From positions 1,798,001 to 1,862,000 of the forward strand of contig NW_027043819.1 of the NCBI RefSeq assembly GCF_037102585.1: 64,000 nt of DNA. The letters are read 5' to 3'. The notes beneath the pieces are model-generated. The model was not told the origin of the DNA. It searched no databases and worked only from the letters and a program-made list of their open reading frames with translations. The DNA is from Saccharomycopsis crataegensis (Eukaryota; Ascomycota; Saccharomycetes; Ascoideales; Saccharomycopsidaceae). How positions within the stretch are numbered: the stretch's first letter is position 1; each line of letters opens with the position of its first letter. Positions 11,601 to 21,291 of the stretch are shown piece after piece. A program made the position numbers and the translations under genes.

Positions 11601-13215
11601 CGATGATATGGATTCCGTCATTTCTGAGATGATTAATTCGGAAACCATTGGAGAGTATGAAAGCACTGAAGTTCATTTAGCAGCGCCTGGTGATTTGAAC
11701 TTGGCTGAAGAAATCGAAAAATTAACCAACGATATTGAAAGTTTGAATAATCAGGTCCAGATCCTTCAACCTTTGTTGAAGAAGGCGGAATTGACCAATA
11801 ATACTGCCGAGTTGAGGATTTTGCGAAAGGCCAATGTTAGTTTGCAACGGGAAGTCCAACTCAAGGAGTTACAGAGACAACAATACATTGTCCAAGAAAA
11901 TGATAATAGCTTGTTTGGTAAATCTAGAGTTGGTATTCAGTCTTATATCATTAGCAATGACGAGAAGTCCGGTAAAGAATACACTTCGTATATCATTGAA
12001 GTTCAAAAAATATCCACTAATGAAGGAGCTGATAATCAGGAGACTGTTCTGGCGGGTTGGATTGTTGCGCGAAGATTCAGTCAGTTTTATTTATTGAATA
12101 AATACCTTAGATCCATCTATCCAAAAGTGAAACTATTGAACTTCCCCAAGAAGAATGTTATTTTGATGAATCAGGCACAACAGAAAGTTTTGATTGAGAC
12201 TAGAAGACAGTTATTGGAAGTTTATTTGAAAGAGTTACTTAAAATGCCGGATGTTTGCAAAAGCAGAATTTTTAGATTATTTTTATCGTCTCAAAATTTT
12301 AACAGTGGTATTTTGGCTAATAAGAGATCCCCTGAGTATGCAAAAGTTAAAAATAGTCCAACTTTGAATTCAAGTGTCGATGATGTTGGTGGAATCAGCA
12401 ATAAGTATAAAGCTATTGAAGACGTCACTGCTAAATTATACAACGGTATCACTAATGGTATTGAATACTTGAATGGATCTTTGATTTTTTCCAATGCGAA
12501 TGCTCAAAATGCTGGATTAACAAATGGTCTTTCCAAACTAGATGAAGATGGTATGGATGGTCTTTCTAGAGGAAAAAATGGTTATAAAAACTCTAGAGCC
12601 ATGAATGGTGCCGCAGTTAATGAAGATACTGGGTTGCAAAGCGACGAATTGCAAAACGAATTGAATTCATACGATGACGATAAGACTACATTTGTTAAGC
12701 CTATCTGTGATTTATTCCTTTCAATATTCGCTCTTAATAGAAGTAACAGCTGGCTAAGAGGTAGAGCTATCTTGGTTATTTTACAACAATTATTGGGCAG
12801 TACCATTGAGAAGAAGATCAGAGAATATTTATCGGTCATCAAAACCGAAAACAAAGTTATTGATCTTTTGAATATTTTCAGGGATAAACTCTGGCCAAAT
12901 AATGTTTTCTTTTTGACACTCAGGGCAGAAAGCGGGGAAACTAAACAAAGAACTGAGCTTGAAAAGAAAAATACTAAAGATGAATCTCGAACATTATTAG
13001 AGATCATTATTACTGATATCAGTAGTAAAATTGTGGGTTTAAATAATTCAAAGTTTGCGGCAGCAGAAATCCATAATATGTTACAAAACGATATTCTTAA
13101 TACCCATTTGATTTACAGCTTGATCGATGAGTTATTGGACGCCTTATTCCCGGAAGTGTCCAATGTCCGCACAAATTCTAATACGGGAAATTCTGGAAGT
13201 GGGAAACACAAATGA
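8611..13215 (+). CDS. MDM1: Mdm1: ER-anchored PXA-RGS-PX-nexin-C tether protein
   Basis: Homologue of yeast Mdm1 and animal SNX13/SNX14/SNX25, which tether the ER to the vacuole and act in lipid metabolism and organelle inheritance. The 1534-residue protein starts with a basic tail and two hydrophobic segments (about 38-62 and 70-87), consistent with an ER membrane hairpin. A PXA domain follows (about 140-400), then an RGS-like domain beginning near residue 563 (SLLTILNDSSLLTYYMEYM), a long Asn/Asp-rich disordered insert (about 770-1010), a coiled coil near 1030-1085, a PX domain (about 1105-1235, core GWIVARRFSQFYLLNKYL) and a C-terminal nexin domain (about 1365-1500). It is clearly longer than yeast Mdm1 (1127 residues), mainly through low-complexity insertions. 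Domain order is diagnostic. Confidence 0.92.
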   Translation: MGGKKNAKNARQKPTRKVSTPQYLAIIFKNTLRSTYKGIIGVLFLVNWLYIFLSLLIYHSLKLFWNNMWVCYVILFLFCVTSVILLYSNFKKLNQQNNMSVNYTSFNETSKPKLSKFAFVDPDNWQNELENLNKRSPDLDRLIYPDSMLISSILDQLVNLIIGSFIKPWYKSINQSKYEADDLFTDEVKISIKYAIASLYLKLSGLDFTNLMVLRLVPIITDHFNNFVSAKASIRKKYLLSNSNSKATISGLGISSGVSGGKNTKRQTLANDKLLNLTDESQINLLISQFYNHGKLHDSVNSFRENSQFSTFSQKAHLRAKLNKILPLILEKNEISCLPVNLLIREIVINCVFLPVVNMVVDPDFWNQMIVDKIGSTLKDRTKVIQLRAELQKHSKNATKGKKAKKNDDSSTQNGSSTSNKKKNQDNTLFEFKLGLSTTQSLFEKFLKKINKNTSIVDLRQLKFYINLQLQKTLRNDDYKHMSKEFSEHSNDQNNKSEAVKKNKDLYERYKILVKRLQIVQLTLTNRINNLNFENQTNNLDNSSIHSAQTGSSKNVGGAPEKINLSLLTILNDSSLLTYYMEYMDQHGKTILLQFWLVVNGIKNPLEDSMLINTDDIYAEDTLMDANLTGVNDAEINQNLNFANDIKLIFINYFNSKLIIENNKVVYENVESFVKAYDSYKSYLEAYRKFNSNGASEETNKKDLELYNDYELYNKKFELNKLFVRARKSILILQAKAYKYMESDLPIFKNSNVYLKLIASENNRLGDTNNISGNPSYQNLDILDNRAHSRSNSNISTLGAKHDETTGDPLANYNTYEDNSNTIKGATMGNHDYNNVDTENGITGLSNSISSLKNMGGAHDNKIFNDNDDLVVSYDVINAVEHALNEIIENNNDYKSSDAVKLKNDILEGSLKDNANNDDEVDSDASSGKTGASSRLFGAYKDIFGQSSLLFKGDFARNSNSDNESKKDDCSSGLSTLVESNVRDRFLFDNDEEINDIDDMDSVISEMINSETIGEYESTEVHLAAPGDLNLAEEIEKLTNDIESLNNQVQILQPLLKKAELTNNTAELRILRKANVSLQREVQLKELQRQQYIVQENDNSLFGKSRVGIQSYIISNDEKSGKEYTSYIIEVQKISTNEGADNQETVLAGWIVARRFSQFYLLNKYLRSIYPKVKLLNFPKKNVILMNQAQQKVLIETRRQLLEVYLKELLKMPDVCKSRIFRLFLSSQNFNSGILANKRSPEYAKVKNSPTLNSSVDDVGGISNKYKAIEDVTAKLYNGITNGIEYLNGSLIFSNANAQNAGLTNGLSKLDEDGMDGLSRGKNGYKNSRAMNGAAVNEDTGLQSDELQNELNSYDDDKTTFVKPICDLFLSIFALNRSNSWLRGRAILVILQQLLGSTIEKKIREYLSVIKTENKVIDLLNIFRDKLWPNNVFFLTLRAESGETKQRTELEKKNTKDESRTLLEIIITDISSKIVGLNNSKFAAAEIHNMLQNDILNTHLIYSLIDELLDALFPEVSNVRTNSNTGNSGSGKHK

Positions 13216-14697
13216 GACAAAAAAATTTTCTTCACAAAGAGTGAATATATTTCTAATGACATATCATAAAATTATTTTAATTCTAATTATTACACAGTCA
13301 CATTTGATATAGAACTGTTATTTGTTTTTTGTTACTTGGTTTTTTGTTATTTTGTTTTGTTTTGTTTTGTTTTGTTTTATTTTGTTTTGCCGTTGTTCTA
13401 ATATCTTCTAATTTTTAATGCTTATTTAGCTTTTGCTTTTCTAAGATTTTTGAAAGGGTAGGCAGTAGAATTTTAAAAAATCGGAGTGTTTTTTGGATTC
13501 ATCTATTTGCTCCAATAAGGACGTATGTGCAGTATTAGCGGCTCCAAAGTTGAACAAATAATTGGAGCTTGTGTTACAAACAGAAGATTTTTGAAGTATA
13601 TGCAGAGGTCTAACGTACATGTTGATGAAATAGATTATTTGTTACAGCAGGCCATTCAAAAAAATTATGAAGAAATAGGACAGGCCTCAATAAATTCCAA
13701 AGTGATCAATCGATCAGAAATTTTAGTCTTTTTTTTGTAATTCATTTTTGATTTTATAGTTTAGACAAAGACAACCATATGCTTGTATTCAAGGAAGTAT
13801 AAGGTAAAATAAGAATGGTTGTAAAAAACAATACTTATGAAGATGTTACTCTATACCGGTCAAACCTCACAGAACTTAAATTTTATTCTATTTAAATCAT
13901 TTCTAATGTGTTAAAAAGGCATATAATACCTAAATAAAAAGTATTCCTGTTGATGAAGAGCAAAATATCTCTACAAAAAATCATCTCACAACTTACCCAA
14001 TTGTCACCATTGCATTTTGACAACACGGGTATTCTTGGCGGGTCTATTATTCGGGCACTACTAACATTTGTATACCATATCTCCAGCATTTATTTTCATT
14101 TCATTGCTTTTTTTTTACTATGTTATGTTTGGTATCAACTTCATACATCATCAGAAAGCTTGTATCATTAGCTGAATTACCTTTCTACGTCATCAGGAAG
14201 CTTGTGCTCTTATACTTTTACTGGTGGTGTCTGTCTTTCTCTCTCTCACCTACTTACTTTTATTGATTTTTTTTTCTCGTGCGATTCGGCCATGCGCGAT
14301 CGGCCCGATCCACTTTTATGAAGGTCCTATTGAAGGGCATTCATTCATTGCAATTGGAACATATAATTATTACTTTTCTCGCCATGTCGGGAAAAATGTG
14401 TGTCTTTAGCATAATTTGGGAACGAATAGTTGGTAAAACTACTGCAATTTGAATCACACGCCCTGCAAAATGGAGCAGATAGTGTCGTAATTAATGGGCG
14501 GATCATGGTATATATATATTTATATACGGCTGTATTTATCATTTTATTTACATTCCAGGATACAAGATTTTTACAATCAAACGATTCTTGAATTATAAAT
14601 TCAAAAACTACAAGCTGTGCTCTCTGACCATAGAATATTTCGCCAAAAAAAAAAAGATAACCCTTTTTCTTAAAAACTTTTGGTGACACATAGAAAA
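13216..14697. other. Gene-poor intergenic region
   Basis: Nearly 1.5 kb without a convincing gene. A 71-codon plus-strand frame (13525-13740) has protein-like composition but no recognised family; see findings. A short near-repeat containing TCATCAgaAAGCTTGT occurs near 14150 and again near 14197. A TATA-like stretch at about 14508-14527 could serve the gene at 14698. Confidence 0.5.
13349..13389. repeat. (TTTTG)n pentanucleotide microsatellite
   Basis: About eight TTTTG units with one interruption, lying just downstream of MDM1. Confidence 0.9.
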
Positions 14698-15978
14698 ATG
14701 TCCCGCAAGTCTAATTATTCAAATAACGATCCTACTGAGCCGATTAATGGGTTTCCAGGTTATGATGGATTTCCAACACAAGGCCAAGCCTCACCGCCAT
14801 CTTACGGATATGTTGACAGTAGTAATCATGATTGGCAACGACAGCAATACCAAAAACAATTGCAAGGACAGCAATTACATCAACAATTGCAAGGACAGCA
14901 ATTACATCAACAACGTCAATATCAACAACAGCAACGGGATCAGCAACTACAACAATTACAAAAACAACATAACCAACAATTACAACAATTACAACAACAA
15001 CATCACCAACAATTACAACAATTACATCAACCACAAGACGTCAATGAATCTTCATTAAAAAATCCTGTGAATCCTTTGGTACATAGTCCAGACTGGTCCC
15101 CTACTAATGAAGACTACAGACTTATGGCATTCCCCCAACAAGATTTCATGACAAGAGTCAAGAAGAATTTCCACAAGAATTCAGGCGACCCATTGGTGGA
15201 CCAACCAATAAGCTTCCTGCGTAAAGTGCCGCCGCACCTTGCAGAGCAGCCCCAAAGAGCTTTCCGCCCACTTATCCTCAAAGGGATCAACAAGATGGGG
15301 CTCATCGGACAAGGGTTTAAGCCTGCGTATATAGGGCTGGTGTTTGCTCCCCGGGACGTTAGTGTTGCTGATTTCGGGCAGTTTTTGGAAGATATCACCA
15401 TTGCTGGCAACATCAGCGGGGGGTCTAAAATAGGCGCCCAGCTCGCCCCAACCACCATGCATATGGGCCTCAGTGGCTACTTTGTCACCAAGGCCATTCT
15501 TAAGGGACTCCACCGAAAGAAAGAACCGCTTGTTATCTGCACCATTGAGGCCTGGCAAGAGTACTTTTTTGGACCGCGGGGACTAGATGTTTACGTGGTG
15601 GCGGAAGGTGAGCGTATCACGTCCCGGTACGTGAACGGAGAGCTTGATCCTATTCCGCCAGAAGTGGCTAGGTTGTGCGGCGGTTCAAGGGGTTCCAAAG
15701 ATTATGATACAGATAAGTCTTATGAATCCGATAGTAGTATCGATAGTAACTCATCCAGAGACTCAAATGGGCAGAAACTCTCGCGCGATGAGCGCAAGTG
15801 CAGAAAAGAAGAAATTAAAGAAAAGAAGAGACTCAGAAAAAAGAGACAGGAAGACAGGAAAAAAGAGCACGAGAGGAATAAAAAGCTTAGAAAAAGCCAA
15901 AAGGAAGAAGAAAAGAAAACTAGAAAAGACTTTGATGCACCAAAACTTGTTGTCACTGCCCTTGTTCCTGGGTATTAG
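14698..15978 (+). CDS. Unrecognised Gln-rich protein with GC-rich conserved-looking core
   Basis: The first ATG is at 14698 (MSRKSNYSNN); the frame extends upstream only to a TTG. The 426-residue product has four zones. Residues 1-45 are polar. Residues about 50-115 are Gln/His/Leu-rich with tandem copies of QLQGQQLHQ. Residues about 160-335 form an apparently folded core containing FLRKVPPHL, FRPLILKGINKMGLIGQGF, PAYIGLVFAP and PTTMHMGLSGYFVTKAI. The rest is a Ser/Asp linker and a Lys/Arg/Glu-rich helical tail that ends in LVVTALVPGY. The core resembles in outline a fungal-specific family of proteins with a central Gly/Ala/Pro-rich domain, but I cannot name a function. The DNA for the core is visibly richer in G+C than the flanking parts of the same gene (see findings). 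The gene stands alone between MDM1 and a tRNA. Confidence 0.8.
   Translation: MSRKSNYSNNDPTEPINGFPGYDGFPTQGQASPPSYGYVDSSNHDWQRQQYQKQLQGQQLHQQLQGQQLHQQRQYQQQQRDQQLQQLQKQHNQQLQQLQQQHHQQLQQLHQPQDVNESSLKNPVNPLVHSPDWSPTNEDYRLMAFPQQDFMTRVKKNFHKNSGDPLVDQPISFLRKVPPHLAEQPQRAFRPLILKGINKMGLIGQGFKPAYIGLVFAPRDVSVADFGQFLEDITIAGNISGGSKIGAQLAPTTMHMGLSGYFVTKAILKGLHRKKEPLVICTIEAWQEYFFGPRGLDVYVVAEGERITSRYVNGELDPIPPEVARLCGGSRGSKDYDTDKSYESDSSIDSNSSRDSNGQKLSRDERKCRKEEIKEKKRLRKKRQEDRKKEHERNKKLRKSQKEEEKKTRKDFDAPKLVVTALVPGY
14860..15033 (+). repeat. CAA/CAG-rich tract coding for Gln-rich repeats
   Basis: Inside the orphan gene at 14698. Near-identical units of about 30 bases code for QLQGQQLHQ, followed by looser CAACAATTA-type units. 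Such tracts commonly change length between strains. Confidence 0.8.
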
Positions 15979-17450
15979 GTTTTTATCGTTTATTTTTTTC
16001 AATATCTTTACGTTTGAATCCATCATCTTTGTTTTTTCTAAATGGGCCGTATTCTTATGTTGAATCTGCCCTTTATTCCTGAATTGACCATATATATTTG
16101 AGCTTATACTCTGGAATCCATGTTTTTGATCTGTATAAATCACTTTGGAATAAGTTGCATCGTAGGACAACTTGCTCCTTCCCCCGTGGCTTCTAATACA
16201 ATTGTGGGTGAATGGGAGTGGGTTCCACACAGCTGGTATTTTTTTGCTTTATGGGTACCTAATTAGAGTAGGAAACTTGAAGAAACCTCAGTTTCTAATT
16301 CTCAATACTCTTGGTAACAAAGAAAGGTAAGTCAAATGCAGCTTATACTAAAGTAATGTAATACATAAAACGTGTGATAAAGATTATATATATAGTAATA
16401 TATAATAAAGTAATAATTAAAAGAAGAAAAAATAAATATAAAATATACATCCTTTGAGTTATCGCTTAACAAAAATTTAATTTTCTCATATCTTTGCTGA
16501 TATTTTTAAGATATACAAGGTAGTACTTAATAGGAACCTTGAAGGTTCCACAATGTTCATTATTTTCTTGTAAATCTCATTTTTACTTCTCATAGGTTCA
16601 CAAATTCTAAAATTCGAATCTTTAATGAGTAATTGTTCATAATATTGTATTATGACAAATTGACTTGGGTATAATTAAAATATATTGATTTCTTGATTTC
16701 AAATATCATGTTGACCATCCATTAAATTGGTGGTTTGGCTGGATATGACATACCCTGCAAATTCTACCTGTCCAAGTACTAGATACTTAATGATTGCATT
16801 TATTAAATGGCAATTTATGTCTTTGCTCCCGCACAAGTTTGTGTAGTAATCAGACATTCCAAGCAAAATAACCAGGATAATATTTTAGTTCTAGTAACGA
16901 AATAACCAATCTGGCACCTGTAATTATGATTTTAGGTGATCAATTAGTATACAAAATCTATAATTGTAATATAAGACACTTTAACACTATGGAAATCAGT
17001 AGTTTATATAAACTATATCAAGGTAAATAGACTGGGATGTTAAACCATTTATATCACAAATAGAATAGTAGCAACATATTTAGAGTGCTACGATCAAGTT
17101 AATAACGTGTAGCTAAATGCGATAATTGATAATAAAGGTTTCTGAAGAATAGAGACTCTATATGCTTCAGATATAACAATAGTAAGTAAGTAACTACTAC
17201 GGAAGTTTGAATTCGCATCGCATAATATGTTAAAAATGAGCAAACTGTGTGAAACAAAAAGAAAATTGGCCATAGAAAATCAATAGTAAACAATAATGGG
17301 AGTTTATTAATGAAATCATACGATTCTTTACCGGAAAATACCAGTATTTGAAAAATAAAACGAGATTATATGAGATAATAATTTGTGGGCCGGGTAACCT
17401 TAGAAAGTTTACAGAATATCATTTGTGAAAAACCATTCTCTCAAGCTCCA
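15979..17450. other. Gene-free AT-rich region upstream of tRNA-Lys
   Basis: No coding frame of quality on either strand. Contains a perfect 17-base inverted repeat at 16533-16549 and a possible solo LTR-like segment at 16709-17076 (both in findings). The remainder is AT-rich without recognisable structure. Confidence 0.5.
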
Positions 17451-17533
17451 TCCTTATTAGCTCAGTTGGTAGAGCGTTCGGCTTTTAGAAATAAGGAACC
17501 GAAATGTCCAGGGTTCGAGCCCCTGATGAGGAG
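17451..17533 (+). tRNA. tRNA-Lys(UUU) with 10-nt intron
   Basis: Complete cloverleaf. Acceptor TCCTTAT pairs with ATGAGGA (one T-G wobble) and the discriminator is G17533. The D-arm includes TAGCTCAGTTGGTAGA (box A). The anticodon stem TTCGG/CCGAA encloses the loop C-TTT-T-type sequence with anticodon TTT at 17484-17486. The T-arm CAGGG-TTCGAGC-CCCTG contains box B. A 10-nt intron (17488-17497) sits in the canonical place after position 37; removing it restores the seven-base loop CTTTTAA. T-rich sequence at 17545-17555 can end Pol III transcription. Exon sequence closely follows the known yeast tRNA-Lys(UUU). Confidence 0.96.
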
Positions 17534-18655
17534 TTTCTTCTTTTGCATTTTTTATCATCATAGTTTTTTTTATTCCATACATCTAATTAGAAAATAATTT
17601 GTTGTTTAATTCTACTTTTATAGTTTTTATGGTCCTTTACACTTATTTTCTTGCGCTAGTAGGATTACCGAGTTTTCTGGATAAGACGATGATGCTTCTT
17701 TCTTTTTTTGTCCTCACTCTTGCTGTACATGAGTGAAATTTCTAGAGGTATTGCTGCAAATTAGTTTAATATAATGAATGACTAAAGCTTATATTCCACA
17801 ATGGAAAAAGCTTGGATCATGATTTACTTTCCTTTTTGACTCTCAAGATCTCTAAGTCATCCTAATGTGAAAATTGTCACACCTGGTTAGCAATAACGAA
17901 AATTGACCATGTCAGTGGAACCATGCTCAAATCTGTACCATGGGGTTTGAAAAAATTCGGCATTGCTTACATACAGTATATATATTTGTGAACTGAGTTA
18001 AATTTTCTGTATTCGTCACCATATTTTCTGCTAATGGTTTCCTTGGCTGGGGGGTATGCCAAAGCTCTCCCAATACAGATCTACTAGGTTTTGTGTGGCT
18101 GTCACTGTTAATAATAGTGTTTAGTGAGCGTTCTGGCTGGATCCGTGGATTATAGAGAAATAATTATAACACGAGAATGAAACAATCACAAATACCATAA
18201 TAGGTCCCAAAATATGTCCCATAATAGAATCAAAAAATTGCAAACTTACAGAACGTTTTGAAGGTTTGGACATGTTTTATACCTTCTGCAGATTCTCACT
18301 GATTGCAAATACAAATGAAATAACAGCATTAAAATACGTCATGTACATTAATTAATATGTGTATATACAAGTTTTAGGAGAAGCAGAATAGGTTTGCGAA
18401 GAGTGAAATAGAAACAGAAAAAGAACACGATGCCAGAAAGAAATTCACAAAACCATAATCTGATAAACCATAATAGATGAAAAAAATGATTTCCTAGAGC
18501 TTAAGCAAGTTTCCTATTTTTCTCTTTTCACTAAACTTGGAACAGTTGATGTGGATGAATGGAATATTCTAATAATTTGATCTTGAATAATTTAACTCAA
18601 CAATAATGAAAGGGAACTCAATGAGATCGTAAAAAGGTAACAAGTGAGTAGTCAA
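17534..18655. other. Gene-free intergenic region
   Basis: Between the tRNA and the MRPL19 stop. No coding frame or RNA gene recognised; AT-rich with scattered T-runs. Confidence 0.5.
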
Positions 18656-19102
18656 TTATAGCACCACCTGGATACCCATACTCTTTGCTGTGCCTATTAT
18701 AGATTTACAAATCCCTTGGAGCTCTAAGTTTTTATGACGGTCGTCGGTTTTCTTTATTTGAGCAATTTCATAAATGTGTTTCAAGCTAACTTGCCCAGCG
18801 AATTCTTTACCTTCGCCAGTTTCTGCGGCACCTTTTTCAATACCAGCAGCCTTCATCAATAAGTACCCGGTTGGTGGGGATTTCAATTCAAAAGTGAATG
18901 ATCTGTCTGGTTTCACGGTGACTAAGGCAGGGATTGGGGTTTGTGGAGCGTAATTGGCGGTTCTGGCATTGAATTCTTTACAAAAATCAATAGCCTTAAC
19001 ACCCTTAGAACCAAGGGCTGGACCAACAGGTGGAGCTGGGGCAGCCTTGCCGGCTGGGACTATTAGTTTAATTAACACATTCTTTCCTACTCTGGCGGAC
19101 AT
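18656..19102 (-). CDS. MRPL19: Mitochondrial ribosomal protein uL11m (Mrpl19)
   Basis: Mitochondrial homologue of bacterial ribosomal protein L11, which forms the GTPase-associated centre of the large subunit with 21S rRNA. The 148-residue protein shows the bacterial-type signatures [20 protein letters not shown] at the N-terminus and [26 protein letters not shown] at the C-terminus; cytosolic uL11 lacks this exact pattern. Yeast Mrpl19 is 158 residues. There is no cleavable presequence apparent, as is common for this protein. It is divergent from SWT21 across 259 bases. In S. cerevisiae MRPL19, UBP10 and SWT21 are also neighbours. Confidence 0.95.
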   Translation of the reverse strand: MSARVGKNVLIKLIVPAGKAAPAPPVGPALGSKGVKAIDFCKEFNARTANYAPQTPIPALVTVKPDRSFTFELKSPPTGYLLMKAAGIEKGAAETGEGKEFAGQVSLKHIYEIAQIKKTDDRHKNLELQGICKSIIGTAKSMGIQVVL

Positions 19103-19361
19103 ATTGGATATTCGATAGCGTTAGTATGAAAGACTGAGCGATCGATAGCCACTACCTCAACCGGTGGAAATTTTAAAAATTGAAGATGAAAAAAAGCACA
19201 CACAGGTTTCCCGGACGCTTTGAAGTATACCATCAGCGGGGAAGAATGAAAAAAACCACACCAAAAAAATAGTATCACCCACGCCAGCAGTTAGCATTCC
19301 CAAAAACAAATATGATAAATAATCCCCCTGGAAAGTGAGAAGACTAGATGGGTTTTGGGAT

Positions 19362-20723
19362 ATGAACTATACTGTCAGAGCTTCTACAGGGGATGTATTC
19401 ACATTATCACTGTTTTCAGACGTATGGCGTCGGGAATCTTATTATCATGAACGATTGAGGTTGCAATCACAAGATTACCAATACCCAAAGTTGAGATCAC
19501 CGATATTCGATGACCGTGACCAATGTGCTAGTTCCGAGACCCATGATATAGTCAAAGATTTAACCTGGTCGAAAGATGGCAGCACTTTGGTGAGCGTGTG
19601 TGAAGATTTCGGGGTGAGAATGTATGTGATGCCAACAGATTTATGTGATGGAGAGCACGAAGAACAAGAAAATAAAATTGATGCCAAGTTGTTGAACCCA
19701 TTAAATCGAATATTTATGAATAACTCCATAATATCACACAGTGTCAACCCCGGTTTTGATTTATATGGAGAAGAATCGTACCTATACAACTTTAATAATA
19801 TCTTGATCTCAGAACGTCAGCTACCGATAAAGTTAGTATCGTTGATCCCCACCGAAGACAATGACAGTCCGGTAATATCGCATTACCAATTCAGAGATAT
19901 ACAAAATGACAGATATTTCGATAGTTACTCGTTGAAATTCATAAGTGGGAATAATTTTGTCGCGGGGTCTACTAACTATCTAGGGGTGTTTAATGTCGAT
20001 CATTTCGAACCGCTAGCGACATTCAAGTTGACGAACTTTCTTTCGTTGAAAAACTTTGGGATAACCAGTTGTATTGAACCGTTCAAAGAACCAGGGTCGA
20101 ATTGTGTTTATATGGGGAGCTATTTGAATCAGTTTGCGGCCATTGATTTGGATTCGCAAAGTACTATTGTCACCAAGGCACTCACTCCAAAAGAACACGG
20201 GATTGGTAATGGAATATATCAAATTATCGAGTCTGACAACCACAACTTTGTATATCTTCTTTCTCGAAAGACAAACACGATACCAATCTTAGATCGAAGG
20301 ATGGGATATGAAATGGTGGATCAGTTACAAGATTGGCATGGTGGGGCTGCCGCTATTGATCTTACCAGCCAAAAGTGTTTTGGGGATTTGTTGGGAAAAA
20401 ATCAGGGACTTCTTGTTGGTAACCAGAGAAACGAAGTCAAAGTGTGGAAAGACTGTGCCATTGGTATTGGTGGAAAACCAGATCTCTATCTAAATGTTGG
20501 CAATGATCTTTGCAGTTTGAACACTAGCGAACATCATTTTGGCGATGAGCCTTGTGACGATGTGAAGAGTGAAGCGACGGCGATTGGATCGGTGAGAGTG
20601 AATCCGAATGGTGATGATAATTACAACAAGAAGAACATTGTGGCCATTGCACAAGGCAGCCGCCCACCACCATCATCATCATCATCAAATGTTGTGGTCA
20701 ATGGGATAAAGGTGTACGGGTAA
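19362..20723 (+). CDS. SWT21: Swt21-like WD-repeat protein (WRAP53/TCAB1 relative)
   Basis: Probable Swt21, a WD40 protein linked genetically to the cap hypermethylase Tgs1 and to pre-mRNA splicing; animal relatives (WRAP53/TCAB1) bind small RNAs of Cajal bodies. The true ATG is at 19362 (MNYTVRASTGD), giving 453 residues; the upstream codons open the frame only at a GTG. WD-like blades are visible: DIVKDLTWSKDGSTLVSVCEDFGVRMY, NFVAGSTNYLGVFNVD, CVYMGSYLNQFAAIDL, and a family-like block GIGNGIYQII...FVYLLSRKTNTIPILDRR. A late poly-Ser tract (about 440) is encoded by a (CAT/TCA) microsatellite. Yeast Swt21 is 357 residues, so this copy is longer, mostly in loops. Adjacency to UBP10 and MRPL19 supports the orthology. 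Confidence 0.8.
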   Translation: MNYTVRASTGDVFTLSLFSDVWRRESYYHERLRLQSQDYQYPKLRSPIFDDRDQCASSETHDIVKDLTWSKDGSTLVSVCEDFGVRMYVMPTDLCDGEHEEQENKIDAKLLNPLNRIFMNNSIISHSVNPGFDLYGEESYLYNFNNILISERQLPIKLVSLIPTEDNDSPVISHYQFRDIQNDRYFDSYSLKFISGNNFVAGSTNYLGVFNVDHFEPLATFKLTNFLSLKNFGITSCIEPFKEPGSNCVYMGSYLNQFAAIDLDSQSTIVTKALTPKEHGIGNGIYQIIESDNHNFVYLLSRKTNTIPILDRRMGYEMVDQLQDWHGGAAAIDLTSQKCFGDLLGKNQGLLVGNQRNEVKVWKDCAIGIGGKPDLYLNVGNDLCSLNTSEHHFGDEPCDDVKSEATAIGSVRVNPNGDDNYNKKNIVAIAQGSRPPPSSSSSNVVVNGIKVYG

Positions 20724-20806
20724 CTCGTATTATTATTGACAGGACGCGTCGAATTTTTTTTTTTTTTTTTTCTTTGTCTAAATTTTTTTTGTCTGCGCGC
20801 ACCGCT

Positions 20807-20814
20807 GCGATGAG
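20807..20814 (+). promoter_or_regulatory. PAC-like box with adjacent RRPE-like A/T tract (UBP10 upstream)
   Basis: GCGATGAG matches the core of the polymerase A and C (PAC) element of yeast ribosome-biogenesis genes. It is followed by an A9-T7 tract (20818-20836) like the RRPE partner element. It lies about 515 bases upstream of UBP10, farther than usual, so function is uncertain. Confidence 0.35.
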
Positions 20815-21261
20815 GAAGAAAAAAAAATTTTTTGTGCATTTGGGAAGTGGTCTACTTTCTTTTTTTTTTTTTTTTTTTGGGATAGTAGTTTGTTGAAATT
20901 GACACAAAACTAGTTTTGCCAATCTCCCAAATAATCATCTTGATTATATATTTATATATATATATTTACTCTTTCTTTTTTTTCCTGGTTCTATTTGCCT
21001 GCTGGGATCACTTGTATATAAATAGCACTTCTTATCAACCAGTTTGTGAAGTCGCTTGCCGGTACCCATTGGATTTCCACCTTTCCACAAGAATCAAATA
21101 ATATCTTGCTATACTATAATAAAGAATAGAAAGCACCGCCTTTTCTTTATTCTTTTTCTTTCCAATTTCTGCTACAGATCTCCAGCAAAAGGTTCTCAAA
21201 TCAAAAGGGAAAAAAAAACAAACAGACTCTCCCCCCCACAGTTTTGCCATTTATATCACTG

Positions 21262-21291
21262 TATTATTATTATTATTATTATTATTACTAT
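21262..21291. repeat. (TTA)n microsatellite
   Basis: Nine or ten TTA units in the UBP10 leader region. Confidence 0.9.

Noticed and set aside
15763-16230. 155-codon minus-strand frame overlapping the end of the orphan gene
   Set aside because: Poly-Phe/Ser translation of the Lys/Glu-rich tail in reverse; antisense artefact.
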